Below, in pieces: positions 8,568 through 17,700 of a stretch of DNA of 64,000 nt. The stretch is taken from assembly GCA_018222585.1 (NCBI GenBank), contig JAAFAB010000001.1, positions 718,198 through 782,197 on the forward strand, written 5' to 3'. A model generated the notes under the pieces. It did not search any database, was not told the DNA's origin, and saw only the letters and a list, made by a program, of their open reading frames with translations. The translations under genes were made by a program, and so were the position numbers. The stretch is from Paracoccaceae bacterium. Its GTDB lineage: Bacteria; Pseudomonadota; Alphaproteobacteria; Rhodobacterales; Rhodobacteraceae. The stretch's first letter is position 1. Each line of letters begins with the position of its first letter.

Positions 8568-8702
8568 TCAGCTGTTGAACAGGGCGAGGAAGATCAGCAC
8601 GCCGATCGACAGACCTGCCACCCAGGTCGACGCCTTGATGAAGCCCTCGAAGGTCTTCTCCTGCGTTTCGGTGTTCATGCTGCCATGCTTGTGTTCGGCC
8701 AT
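8568..8702 (-). CDS. aa3-type cytochrome c oxidase subunit IV (44 residues)
   Basis: A 44-residue protein: a polar N-terminus (MAEHKHGSMNTETQEKTFEG, residues 1-20) followed by one transmembrane helix (about 22-42, SIGVLIFLALF). This is the pattern of the small bacterial aa3-oxidase subunit IV, called CtaH in Paracoccus. It lies beside the catalytic core of the aa3 oxidase and is not catalytic. The other oxidase subunits are not in the window. The HGS/TQEKTF pattern of the family is clear. Confidence 0.85.
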   Translation of the reverse strand: MAEHKHGSMNTETQEKTFEGFIKASTWVAGLSIGVLIFLALFNS

Positions 8703-8750
8703 CGTTCAGTCCTTCCGGTGGTCGGTTTCCTCGGGTTCGAATACTGCAAT

Positions 8751-8787
8751 CCGCAGGGGCTGTCACCTCTTTCGGGTGGCCCTGCGG
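8751..8787 (-). terminator. Hairpin between DUF6173-like gene and oxidase subunit IV gene
   Basis: Outer stem CCGCAGGG (8751-8758) / CCCTGCGG (8780-8787) with an inner CACC/GGTG pairing. No U-tract follows on the minus strand, so it may be a partial terminator or an mRNA-stabilising stem rather than a full stop. Confidence 0.4.
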
Positions 8788-8812
8788 CACTTGGGCCACG
8801 CCCCTGCGCGGC

Positions 8813-9271
8813 TCAGGTGCCAGTCTTTTCCAGGTCCGCCCGCAGGCGGAAGCCGATGCGCGCGGGCTCGGCATGTGCGGGCTCTTTCGGCGTCGCCCGC
8901 AGGACCACCGACAGCTGGCTGACATGCTGTACCAACTGCATCCGCGCGCCCGAGGAATCGCGACCGGAGAAGGTGACGATATCGGGGTCGAAATAGCCCA
9001 TGCCCTCGATCCGCAGCACGCCCGCGTCGCCCCCGGCGAAGCCCATGCCCACCTCGTGATCGGCGTCGAGGCTCTCCTCGAACTGCTGGATGTAGAGGAT
9101 CAGCCGCTCATAGGCCCAGGCGGCGGGGCTCTTGGACTTCATCGGCTTGTCGATGACATTTTCCGGCAGGGCCACGGTGGCGCCGCCGTCGGCCCGGGCC
9201 TCGTGGCGGCAGGGCAGGATGGAATCCTCCACCGCCTCGGCGCTGGTCGCGATCAGCCTGTCGTTGTTCAT
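8813..9271 (-). CDS. DUF6173-like uncharacterised protein
   Basis: A 152-residue soluble protein. The stretch KSPAAWAYERLILYIQQFEESLD, then VGMGFAGG and YFDPDIVTFSGRD, resembles the alphaproteobacterial DUF6173 family; I name the family from memory and with caution. There is no signal peptide or membrane segment. It starts 6 bp after the stop of the metallo-hydrolase gene, so the two are almost certainly one transcript. No function is known to me. Confidence 0.8.
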   Translation of the reverse strand: MNNDRLIATSAEAVEDSILPCRHEARADGGATVALPENVIDKPMKSKSPAAWAYERLILYIQQFEESLDADHEVGMGFAGGDAGVLRIEGMGYFDPDIVTFSGRDSSGARMQLVQHVSQLSVVLRATPKEPAHAEPARIGFRLRADLEKTGT

Positions 9272-9277
9272 CCGGGC

Positions 9278-10315
9278 CTACCTTCCGCTCTGCCACAGCC
9301 AGGCGCCATCCTTGCGCGCCTGCCGGGTGATCTCACCTCTCTGGTACAGATAGTTAAGGTGCGCGACGGCTTCGGCCATGGCCAGCCCGTAATTTCCGTC
9401 ATCGATCTTGCGCATGAAGAGCTTCGGGAAACAGTCGACGGCGGTGCGCGGCATGGCCAGGAAGACCTTCAGCCGCTCCAGCCCCGAGACATGGTTGTCG
9501 ATCATCTGGCGCAGCCGCACCGGCAGGCCGGTATAGGGCAGCTTGTGGCCGCAGAGCACCAGCTGGTCGTCGCGGGCATGGTCCAGCAGGGTGCGGCTGA
9601 CCTCCAGGAACTCGCCCAGCGGGTCGGCCTCGGGCTCGGTCGGATGGACGCCGATGTTGGGGCTGATGGACGAAAGCAGCTGGTCGCCGCCGATCACCAG
9701 GTTGTCGTCTCGCGACCAGAGGGTGACATGTTCGGGCGCATGGCCCTGGCCCATGCGGATATCCCAGTCGCGGCCGCCGGCGCGCAGCACCTCGCCCTCC
9801 TGAAGGCGGGTGTAGCCCGTGGGCAGCGGGTGGACGATATCGGCGAAGTTGAAGGGCCGCGCCGCGCTGCGCCGGGACATCGTCCGGTCATCCATGCCGG
9901 CGCGCTTCCAGAAGGTACGGGTCTCCGGGCTGGGGGTCTCCTCGACATCCAGCAGCAGCATCCGCCCCATCAGGAAGGCGGTACGAGAGGTCAGGTGCGC
10001 GGCGCCGCGCTGCATGAACCAGCCTGTCATGCCAATATGGTCGGGGTGGTGATGGGTGCTGAGGACCCGGGTCACCGGCTTGCCCGCCAGCGGCCCGGCC
10101 AGCAATGCCTCCCAGAGGGTGACGGCCTGCGCGCTGTGAACCCCGGTGTCGACGAGGGTCCAGCCCTCGCCATCATCCAGCGCATAGAGGTTCACGTGGT
10201 TCAGCGCCATCGGCAGGGGCATACGGATCCAGAGCACGCCCGCGGCGATCTCCACCGCCTCCCCCGGGGCCGGAGCATCTTCCCAGGGAAAGCGGATGGC
10301 GGCCTGATGTGTCAC
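9278..10315 (-). CDS. Metallo-beta-lactamase-fold hydrolase
   Basis: A 345-residue MBL-fold protein with a complete HxHxDH motif (His88, His90, Asp92, His93 in STHHHPDHIG). GQGHAPEHVTLW supplies a further metal ligand, and a C-terminal helical extension resembles the lactonase/glyoxalase-II-like branch. It starts with GTG at 10315, overlapping the TGA of the acyl-CoA dehydrogenase (GTGA). This coupling suggests it acts on a thioester or lactone linked to the same degradation pathway, possibly hydrolysing an acyl-CoA intermediate; that is an inference. Confidence 0.9.
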   Translation of the reverse strand: MTHQAAIRFPWEDAPAPGEAVEIAAGVLWIRMPLPMALNHVNLYALDDGEGWTLVDTGVHSAQAVTLWEALLAGPLAGKPVTRVLSTHHHPDHIGMTGWFMQRGAAHLTSRTAFLMGRMLLLDVEETPSPETRTFWKRAGMDDRTMSRRSAARPFNFADIVHPLPTGYTRLQEGEVLRAGGRDWDIRMGQGHAPEHVTLWSRDDNLVIGGDQLLSSISPNIGVHPTEPEADPLGEFLEVSRTLLDHARDDQLVLCGHKLPYTGLPVRLRQMIDNHVSGLERLKVFLAMPRTAVDCFPKLFMRKIDDGNYGLAMAEAVAHLNYLYQRGEITRQARKDGAWLWQSGR

Positions 10316-12036
10316 GCGGAAAGATCCTCGACGCTGAGGGCATAGAGATCGGCGCTGCCCACGGTGGCATGGGCCAGCAGGCCGACGTGTTCAGGCAGCA
10401 GGCGGCGGATGTAGAACTCGGCCAGGCGGGCGCGGGCGCCCTCGGCCCCTTCGGCCTGCGCGGCCTTGAGGTGGAAGTAGCCGCCCAGCACCCGGGCAAA
10501 GCCCATCAGGTAGGGCACCGAGCCCGCGAAACGTTCGTTCAGCTCGCCCTGGGCCAGCATCCACTCGGTCGCCTCGCGCAGGGTCTCGACCGCCTGCCAG
10601 AGCGGTTCGGCCAGCGCCGGACTGTCGCTGCGCAGGCCCTCGGCAAAGCCCTGCATCTCGTCGATGAGGGCAAAGGCCGCCTCGCCCTTGTCCATCATCT
10701 TGCGCGCCACCAGGTCCATGGCCTGAATGCCGTTGGTGCCCTCATAGATCGCGGTGACGCGGACATCGCGGTAATACTGCGCCGCGCCGGTCTCCTCGAT
10801 GAAGCCCATGCCGCCGTGCACCTGCACGCCCAGCTCGCTGACGCGCATCCCGGCCTCGGTGCCGAAAGCCTTGGCGATCGGGGTCAGGAAGGCGGCGCGG
10901 GCGTCCCAGGCGGCCTCTCCCGTCGCCTGCTGCATGTCCAGCGCCACGGCACAGGACAGCGCGATAGCCCGGGCGGTGAAGATATCTGCGCGCATGGTGG
11001 CCAGCATCCGGCGCACATCGGCATGGTCGACGATGGTGCCCGTACCGCCCTGCCCTTCGGTCGGAGTGCGGCCCTGCCTGCGCTCCAGCGAGAACTCCAG
11101 CGCCTTCTGGTAGGCCCCCTCGGCGGCGCCGATGCCCTGGATGCCGACACCGAGCCGGGCGTTGTTCATCATGGTGAACATCGCCGCCATGCCCTTGTGC
11201 TCCTGCCCCACGAGCCAGCCGGTCGCACCGTCGTATTCCATCACCGCGGTCGGGCTGCCGTGCAGACCCATCTTGTGTTCCAGGCTGACCACCCGCAGGC
11301 TGTTCGCCTCACCCAGAGAGCCATCCTCGTTCGGCAGGTACTTCGGCACCATGAACAGGCTGATCCCCTTGGTGCCCGGCGCCCCGTCGGGAAGCCGCGC
11401 CAGCACCAGGTGGCAGACATTGCCGCCGAAATCGTGATCGCCCCAGGAGATGAAGATCTTCTGACCCGAAATCGCGTAGGTGCCATCCCCGTTCGGCTCG
11501 GCCCGGCTGCGCAGCGCGCCGACGTCTGAGCCCGCGGCGGGTTCCGTCAGGTTCATCGTGCCGGTCCATTCGCCGGAAATCAGCTTCGGCAGGTAGAGTT
11601 CTTTCAACGCATCGCTGGCGTGATGCTCCAGCGCCTCGACCTGGCCCTGGGTCAGCAGCGGGTTCAGACCCAGCGACAGGCAGGAGGCCGAAAGCATGTC
11701 GTTCATCGCCGCTGTCAGGGTCAGCGGCAGGCCCATGCCGCCGTGCTCCTCACCAGCGGACAGGCCCAGCCAGCCGCCTTCGGCCAGCGCCCGGAAGCCC
11801 TCGGCAAAGCCCTTCGAGGTGCGCACGACGCCATTCTCGACCCGCGCCGGATCCAGGTCGCCGTTGCGGTTCAGGGGCGCCCAGACCTCTTCGGTCAGCT
11901 TGCCCAGTTCCGACAGGATCGCCTCGACCGTATCGGGCGACGCCTCGGCGAAACGCTCGGTCGCGGCGATCTCGCCGAAACCGACGACATGGTCGAAGAG
12001 GAAGCGAAAATCTTCCAGGGGTGCGCGAAATGGCAT
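10312..12036 (-). CDS. Acyl-CoA dehydrogenase (long, DmdC-like subfamily)
   Basis: A 574-residue flavoenzyme of the extended acyl-CoA dehydrogenase type: N-terminal extension, standard N, middle and C domains, then a C-terminal helical domain. Motifs include MNLTEPAAGSDVGAL, FISWGDHD and QVHGGMGFIEETGAAQYYRD with the putative catalytic Glu nearby. In this order many homologues of this length act on 3-methylmercaptopropionyl-CoA (DmdC) or medium-chain acyl-CoAs; sequence alone does not decide. Electrons would pass via ETF to ETF-QO, encoded earlier in the window. The ATG at 12036 matches the family start (MPFRAPLEDF). Confidence 0.93.
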   Translation of the reverse strand: MPFRAPLEDFRFLFDHVVGFGEIAATERFAEASPDTVEAILSELGKLTEEVWAPLNRNGDLDPARVENGVVRTSKGFAEGFRALAEGGWLGLSAGEEHGGMGLPLTLTAAMNDMLSASCLSLGLNPLLTQGQVEALEHHASDALKELYLPKLISGEWTGTMNLTEPAAGSDVGALRSRAEPNGDGTYAISGQKIFISWGDHDFGGNVCHLVLARLPDGAPGTKGISLFMVPKYLPNEDGSLGEANSLRVVSLEHKMGLHGSPTAVMEYDGATGWLVGQEHKGMAAMFTMMNNARLGVGIQGIGAAEGAYQKALEFSLERRQGRTPTEGQGGTGTIVDHADVRRMLATMRADIFTARAIALSCAVALDMQQATGEAAWDARAAFLTPIAKAFGTEAGMRVSELGVQVHGGMGFIEETGAAQYYRDVRVTAIYEGTNGIQAMDLVARKMMDKGEAAFALIDEMQGFAEGLRSDSPALAEPLWQAVETLREATEWMLAQGELNERFAGSVPYLMGFARVLGGYFHLKAAQAEGAEGARARLAEFYIRRLLPEHVGLLAHATVGSADLYALSVEDLSA

Positions 12037-12073
12037 GAGTGGTCCTCCCTCGGCCGCTTGGCAAGCTGCGACA

Positions 12074-12092
12074 CCGGCTGTAGGACAGCCGG
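12074..12092. promoter_or_regulatory. Perfect dyad upstream of acyl-CoA dehydrogenase operon
   Basis: CCGGCTGT-AGG-ACAGCCGG is a perfect 8-bp inverted repeat 38 bp upstream of the dehydrogenase ATG. It could be an operator for a TetR/GntR-type regulator or a leader hairpin. A second hairpin (CCCGGGG-TCCG-CCCCGGG, 12156-12173) lies on the tsaC side of the same intergenic region. Confidence 0.45.
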
Positions 12093-12196
12093 GCCCGGGT
12101 TGCAAAGGTAACCGCCGGGTCGGGTTCATCAAAGCCAAACGCGGCGTCACGAATTCCCGGGGTCCGCCCCGGGCGGCCGCAACGGGGCAGAGGCAT

Positions 12197-13147
12197 ATGG
12201 TCAGCACCAGGACATTGGGCAGTGACGCGGCATCCCTGGCCGAGGCGGCGGAACTGCTGCGCGCCGGTGCGCTGGTCGCCATGCCGACGGAAACGGTTTA
12301 CGGGCTGGCGGGCGATGCCACCTCCGACGCGGCGGTCGCGGCGATCTATGCCGCCAAGGGCCGCCCCTCTTTCAATCCGCTGATCGCCCATGTGGCCGAC
12401 ATGGCAATGGCCGAGGCGCTGGTGCATTTCCCGCCCGAGGCGGTGGCCCTGGCGCGCGCCTTCTGGCCCGGCCCGCTGACCCTGGTGCTGCCGCGCCGCG
12501 CAGAGGCGACAGTCGCCGTAGGGGTCACGGCGGGGCTGCCGACACTGGCGCTGCGGATGCCGGCCCACCCGGTCGCCCGCGCGCTGATCACCGAGGTCGG
12601 GCGCCCGCTGGCCGCCCCCTCGGCCAACCCCTCGGGCCGCATCAGCCCGACCGAGCCGGCGCATGTGCTGGCGGGCCTGGAAGGCCGCATCGCCGCGCTG
12701 ATCGACGGCGGAGCCTGCACGGTCGGTGTCGAATCGACCATCCTTGCGGTCTCGGAGGGCGGAGAGGTGCGCCTGCTGCGCCCCGGCGGCATCGGCGCGG
12801 AAGAGGTGCTGGCGGCCACCGGGCTGACCCTGTCGGCCCCGGCGGGCGACGCGGGGATCGAGGCGCCGGGACAGATGCTGTCCCACTACGCGCCCCGGGG
12901 CAGCGTCCGGCTGAACGCCGAAACCGCTGAACCGGGCGAGACCCTGCTGGGCTTCGGTCCCGTCGCGGCGGCGCACAACCTCTCTCCCAGCGGGGACCTG
13001 CGCGAGGCGGCGGCGCGGCTCTTCGCCCTGCTGCACCGGATGGATCGGGAAGGGGTGACGCGGATCGCGGTCTCGCCGATCCCCGAGACCGGCATGGGGC
13101 GCGCAATCAACGACCGGCTGCGCCGGGCGGCAGCGCCCCGGGACTAG
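12197..13147 (+). CDS. tsaC: L-threonylcarbamoyladenylate synthase (Sua5/TsaC)
   Basis: A 316-residue, two-domain Sua5-type enzyme that makes threonylcarbamoyl-AMP for the t6A37 modification of ANN-decoding tRNAs. The N-terminal YrdC-like domain (about residues 12-205) has AMPTETVYGLAGDA, KGRPSFNPLIAHV, RMPAHP and APSANPSGRISPT. The C-terminal Sua5 domain begins near GQMLSHYAPRG. The ATG at 12197 gives the normal N-terminus; the frame is open upstream but that part is antisense to the acyl-CoA dehydrogenase. Confidence 0.95.
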   Translation: MVSTRTLGSDAASLAEAAELLRAGALVAMPTETVYGLAGDATSDAAVAAIYAAKGRPSFNPLIAHVADMAMAEALVHFPPEAVALARAFWPGPLTLVLPRRAEATVAVGVTAGLPTLALRMPAHPVARALITEVGRPLAAPSANPSGRISPTEPAHVLAGLEGRIAALIDGGACTVGVESTILAVSEGGEVRLLRPGGIGAEEVLAATGLTLSAPAGDAGIEAPGQMLSHYAPRGSVRLNAETAEPGETLLGFGPVAAAHNLSPSGDLREAAARLFALLHRMDREGVTRIAVSPIPETGMGRAINDRLRRAAAPRD

Positions 13148-13157
13148 CCCGTGCGGA

Positions 13158-13724
13158 TCAGGCGCGCCCGGAGGTCGCCGAAAGGGTCAGCGGGTCGATG
13201 CCCTGGGCGGCCATGGCCATGTCCCATTTGCGCTCGTCCTCGGTCGAGAAGACCAGCCCCGGGGTCACGTCTCCGACCAGCCAGCCATTGTCGGTGATTT
13301 CGGTTTCCAGCTGACCCGGCGCCCAGCCACAATAGCCGAGGGCCAGCAGCGCCATCTCCGGGCCCCGTCCAGCGGCCATGTCTTCAAGCACGTCCAGCGA
13401 CGCGGTCATCGAGAAATCCGAACCGATCTTCAAGGTCGCCACGGCAGCGTCGTAGTCGGGGGTGTGCAGGACGAAACCGCGCTCCATGTCCACCGGGCCA
13501 CCGGCATAGACCGGCGCCGGGCGCAGGGGCACATGACAGGGGATCGCGAGCTGGCGAAAGAGCGACGGCATGGTGACATGGTCCGCCGGCTTGTTGACGA
13601 CAATGCCCATTGCACCGTCTACCGAATGGGCGCATACGACGATCACCCCATGGGCAAAGCGTTCGTCGGCCAGTCCCGGCATGGCGATGAGGACCCTGCC
13701 GGTGAGATTGAACTGTCTCGGCAA
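13158..13724 (-). CDS. YqgE/AlgH-family protein (TTG start)
   Basis: A 188-residue protein. FNLTGRVLIAMPGLADERFAHGVI at the N-terminus, GAMGIVVNKPADH, YAGGPVDMERGFVLHT and LGYCGWAPGQLETEI are the conserved blocks of the YqgE/AlgH family, whose biochemical role is unsettled. The TTG at 13724 is chosen because it places the family N-terminus at residue 1 and has AGGGG 8 bp upstream. The first upstream ATG (13893) would add 56 unconserved residues and nearly reach the divergent gene. Confidence 0.9.
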   Translation of the reverse strand: MPRQFNLTGRVLIAMPGLADERFAHGVIVVCAHSVDGAMGIVVNKPADHVTMPSLFRQLAIPCHVPLRPAPVYAGGPVDMERGFVLHTPDYDAAVATLKIGSDFSMTASLDVLEDMAAGRGPEMALLALGYCGWAPGQLETEITDNGWLVGDVTPGLVFSTEDERKWDMAMAAQGIDPLTLSATSGRA

Positions 13725-13896
13725 TTTTCCTGCCCCTAAAGACCCGTACCAAACCCCACCTGTTAACCATCCTTGACGCTCGCTCGCGTCATTTGCAACC
13801 GAAAAGACGTGGATGAGAAACGCAGGCTGGCCCGGTAAAGCGTCTTTCGCTGACTTGTGAGTTGGCTTTTCGCCGGCCAGGGGGCATGTCTTCGCC

Positions 13897-14715
13897 ATGA
13901 TCGCATCCCGCTTCAGCCTTCCCTTCGTGCTCCTGTCCCTGCTCCTGGCGGCGCCCGCACCGCTGTCCGCCAACCCCTACGAGGATGTCGTTTCGGCCCG
14001 GGTGCTGCCCGGCTGGCGCGAGGCCGACGGGCGGCAGGTCGCCGGGCTGGAACTGGTGCTGGAAGAGGGCTGGAAGACCTACTGGCGCCTGCCCGGCAGC
14101 GCCGGCATCCCGCCGGTCTTCGACTGGAGCGCCTCGGACAACCTGGCCGGGGTCGAAATCGTCTGGCCCAGCCCCGCCGTCTTCGACCAGGGCGGCCTGC
14201 GCTCCTACGGCTACCACGACCGGGTGATCCTGCCGCTGCGCATCGCCGCCGAGCGCCCCGGCGCGCCGGTGCACCTCGCGGGCCGTGTCTTCCTCGGCGT
14301 GTGCAAGAACGTCTGTGTCCCGCTCGAACTCGAGATCTCGGCCGAGCTGCCCGCCGGGGCGGGACAGCGCGACGCCCGCGTCGCCGCCGCCCTGGCCGGG
14401 CGCCCCTATACCGAGGACGAGGGCCGGGTCAGCCGGGCCACCTGCCATGTCTCGCCCGATCCCAAGGGGATGCGCATAGAGGCCCGGCTGCAGATGCCCT
14501 CGGCCGGCGGGCGCGAAGTGGCGGTGATCGAAACGCCCTGGCCCGAGCTGATGGTCGCGGATGCGGTGACCCGGCGCGAGGGCGACACGCTGATCGCCAA
14601 GGCGCTGATCCATGCCCCGATGTCGGGCGCCATCCACCTCGACCGCTCGGCCCTGAAGATCACCGTCCTGGGCCAGAGCTACGCGGTGGAAATCGACGGC
14701 TGCGAGGCCGGCTGA
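13897..14715 (+). CDS. Periplasmic DsbD N-terminal-domain protein
   Basis: A 272-residue protein with a Sec signal peptide (residues 1-25), followed by an immunoglobulin-like DsbD-N/ScsB-type domain. The redox pair is Cys136 and Cys140 in FLGVCKNVCVPLE. In the family, such domains relay electrons from a membrane thiol transporter to periplasmic oxidised thiols. No transmembrane beta domain or thioredoxin domain is fused here, so it must act with a partner encoded elsewhere. It converges on the RND pump gene, 6 bp apart. Confidence 0.88.
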   Translation: MIASRFSLPFVLLSLLLAAPAPLSANPYEDVVSARVLPGWREADGRQVAGLELVLEEGWKTYWRLPGSAGIPPVFDWSASDNLAGVEIVWPSPAVFDQGGLRSYGYHDRVILPLRIAAERPGAPVHLAGRVFLGVCKNVCVPLELEISAELPAGAGQRDARVAAALAGRPYTEDEGRVSRATCHVSPDPKGMRIEARLQMPSAGGREVAVIETPWPELMVADAVTRREGDTLIAKALIHAPMSGAIHLDRSALKITVLGQSYAVEIDGCEAG

Positions 14716-14721
14716 GCCGAC

Positions 14722-17700
14722 TCAAGCCGCGCGACGGCGGCGGCCCGCCAGGACCAGCGCCGCGCCGATGAACAGAACCAGCACCAGCCCCGCCGATCCC
14801 GACAGGAAGAGCAGCAGTGATGCCGCCAGCGGTGGCAGCGGCAGCAGCCCGTCGAGGGCCGCCGGAAGCGCGCCGGACCAGATCACCCGGCCCATGGTCG
14901 CCGCGAACCAGCCCAGCATCAGCCCCAGCCCCGCCAGCATCACGCCGCGCAGCGGACCGGCCCGGCGGTCGCCGAGCGCCCGGCGCAGCCCGCGGCGCAT
15001 CCGCGCGACGTCCTCCTGCATGGCCAGCAGCGCCGGCACCACCAGCAGCACCAGCACCATGCCGAAGCCCAGGCCATAGACCAGCGTGACCACCGTCGGC
15101 ATCAGGAACTGCGCCTGGCTGGACTTCTCGTAGAGCAGCGGCGCCAGGCCCAGCACCGTGGTCATGGTGGTCAGCATCACCGGCCGCAGCCGGTCGGCCG
15201 CGCCGTCGATGATCGCCGGGCGCAACCCGCGTGTCTGCGCATATTCGTCGACGGTCGAGACCAGGACGATGGAATCGTTGATGATGATCCCGGTCATGCC
15301 CAGCAGGCCGACCACGGTGAACATCGACAGCGGCACTTCCCACAGCACATGGCCGAAGAAGGTGCCGACCAGGCCAAAGGGAATGATCGCCATGACCACC
15401 AGCGGCCGGGTCCAGCTGGCAAAGACCCAGGACAGCACCAGGTAGATCCCCGCCATCACCGCCATGAAGCCGAAAAGCGCATCCGACATGAAACGGTCCT
15501 CCTGCTCGGAGAGACCGCCGAGGCGGAAATCGACCTGCTGCTCGGCGGCGATGCGCGGCAGGATCTCGGTTTCCAGCGCTCGCCGGATCTCGGCGGCGCG
15601 GGCCGGGTCGTCGTCGGCAATCTCGCCCGAGACGGTCAGCACCCGCAGCCCGTTCTCGCGCCGCACCGTCGAGAAGCCCGACCGCCGCTCGACCCGGACG
15701 ATATCGGCCAGCGGCACGTAGACCCCGTCCGGGCTGCGCAGCATCATCCGTTCGAGAAAGTCCGCCGACAGCTCCGCCTCGGGCAGCTCGACCCGGATCG
15801 CCGCCGAGCGCGGGCCGACCGGGTAGGTCGCCGCCTCGATCCCGTTCAGCCGGTTGCGCAGCACCCGGCCCAGGTCGTCGACGGTGAAGCCGAGGGCCTG
15901 GCCCTGCGGCGTCAGTTCGAGGATCATCTCCTCCTTGTCGTAGGACAGGTTGTCCTCCACCGCCGAGACCTCGGGATAGCGCGTCACTGCCTGCTGCAGC
16001 GCCATCGACGCGTCCTTCAGGACATCCGCATCGGCACCGTAGAACTGCACGTTCAGCGAATCCCCCCCGGGGCCTGACCCCCAGCCCCGGAACGAGACCA
16101 CCTCGGAGAGCGGATGCGGGCGCACCTCCTCCTGCAGGGCGGCGACGAAGGCGTTGCTGGAATAGGGGCGGAAATCGGGTTCGATCAGCTCGATGGTGAT
16201 GGCGCCCAGCTGGTCCGGTTCCTTGCTGTCGGCCCCGGCCAGGTCGCGCCCCGAGTTGCCGCCGATCTCGGCGATGACATAGTCGAGCGGATTGGTCCCG
16301 TGCTCGGCCTCCAGCCGGGCGGCGACGGCATTCGTGGCGCGCTGCAGTTCGCGCATCATGGCGATGGAATCGGCCCGGTCCGCGCCCGGGGCCATCATGA
16401 AGTTGCCGGTGATCGTGCCGCGCTCCGGCGAGCTGAAAAAGCGCCATTGCAGGTCGCCGCGGATGAAGTTCGACACCTGGCTGGCGAAGATCACCACCAC
16501 CAGGGCCAGCACCGGGTAGCGGGCGCGGATGACCAGCGCCATCAGCGGGCGGAACAGCCGGTCCCGGCCCCAGCCAAAGCCCCGGTTCACCATCCGCGAG
16601 GGCATGTCATACCACTTCTGTTCGCCCGAGTGGGCAAGGGCGTGGGACATGTGGTTGGGCAGGATCAGGAAGCATTCCACCAGCGAGGCCAGAAGCACCA
16701 CGATGACGGTGAAGGGGATGTCGGCGATCATCTGGCCGAAGCGCCCCTCGATCACCGTCAGGCCGAAGAAGGCGATCACCGTGGTCAGCGTTGCCGAAAA
16801 GACCGGCATCGCCATGCGGCGCGCTGCGGTCTCGGCGGCCTCGACCGGCCCTTCGCCGCTGCGCCGGACCTGGGCATCGGCATATTCGGCCACCACGATG
16901 GCGTCATCCACGACGATGCCCAAGGTGATGATCAGCGCGAAGAGCGAGATCATGTTCAGCGTCAGACCCGAGACATACATCAGCGCGATGGCGGTAAGCA
17001 TGGCCACCGGGATCCCCGCGGCCACCCAGATCGCCGAGCGAGCGTTGAGGAAGAGGAACAGCAGCGCCAGCACCAGCCCCAGACCCATCAGCCCGTTCTC
17101 GACCAGGATGTCGAGGCGGCCCGAGATCTGCTCGGCCCGGGTGCGGATCAGGTCGATCGAGCTGCCCTCGGGCAGGGTCGCCTCCATCTCCGCCGCGACC
17201 TTCTCGACCCGCTGCTGGATGTCGATGGCATCGCCCATCTCGCTGCGCGAGACATTGATCGAGATCGCCGGGTTGTCGCCCACGAAGTAGCCCCGTTCCC
17301 TGTCCACGCCCTCGACCCGGATGCGCGCAATGTCCCCCACGGTCAGGGTTGACCCGTCGGGGTTCGAGCGCAGCACCAGCGCCTCGATCTCGCTGGCCGA
17401 GCGCTTGCCGCTGCCGGCGCGGATCCGGGCGTTGGCGCCGGTGACGTCGCCGGCGGGGCTGGCGTCGACCTCGGCGCCGATGACCGAGGCGATCTCGGCC
17501 ATGGTCACGTCGTGGGTGATCAGGTTCAGCGAGGGCACCTCGACCACGATACGCGGCGCGGCGAGGCCGCGGATGGTGGTGCGGGTGACGCCCTCGGCAA
17601 ACAGCCGGGTGACGAATTCATCGGCGAAGCGGGCGATCTGGTCGGTCCCCACGGGGCCGGTGATCACCACGTCGGTCACCGTATCCCACCAGCCCGAGCG

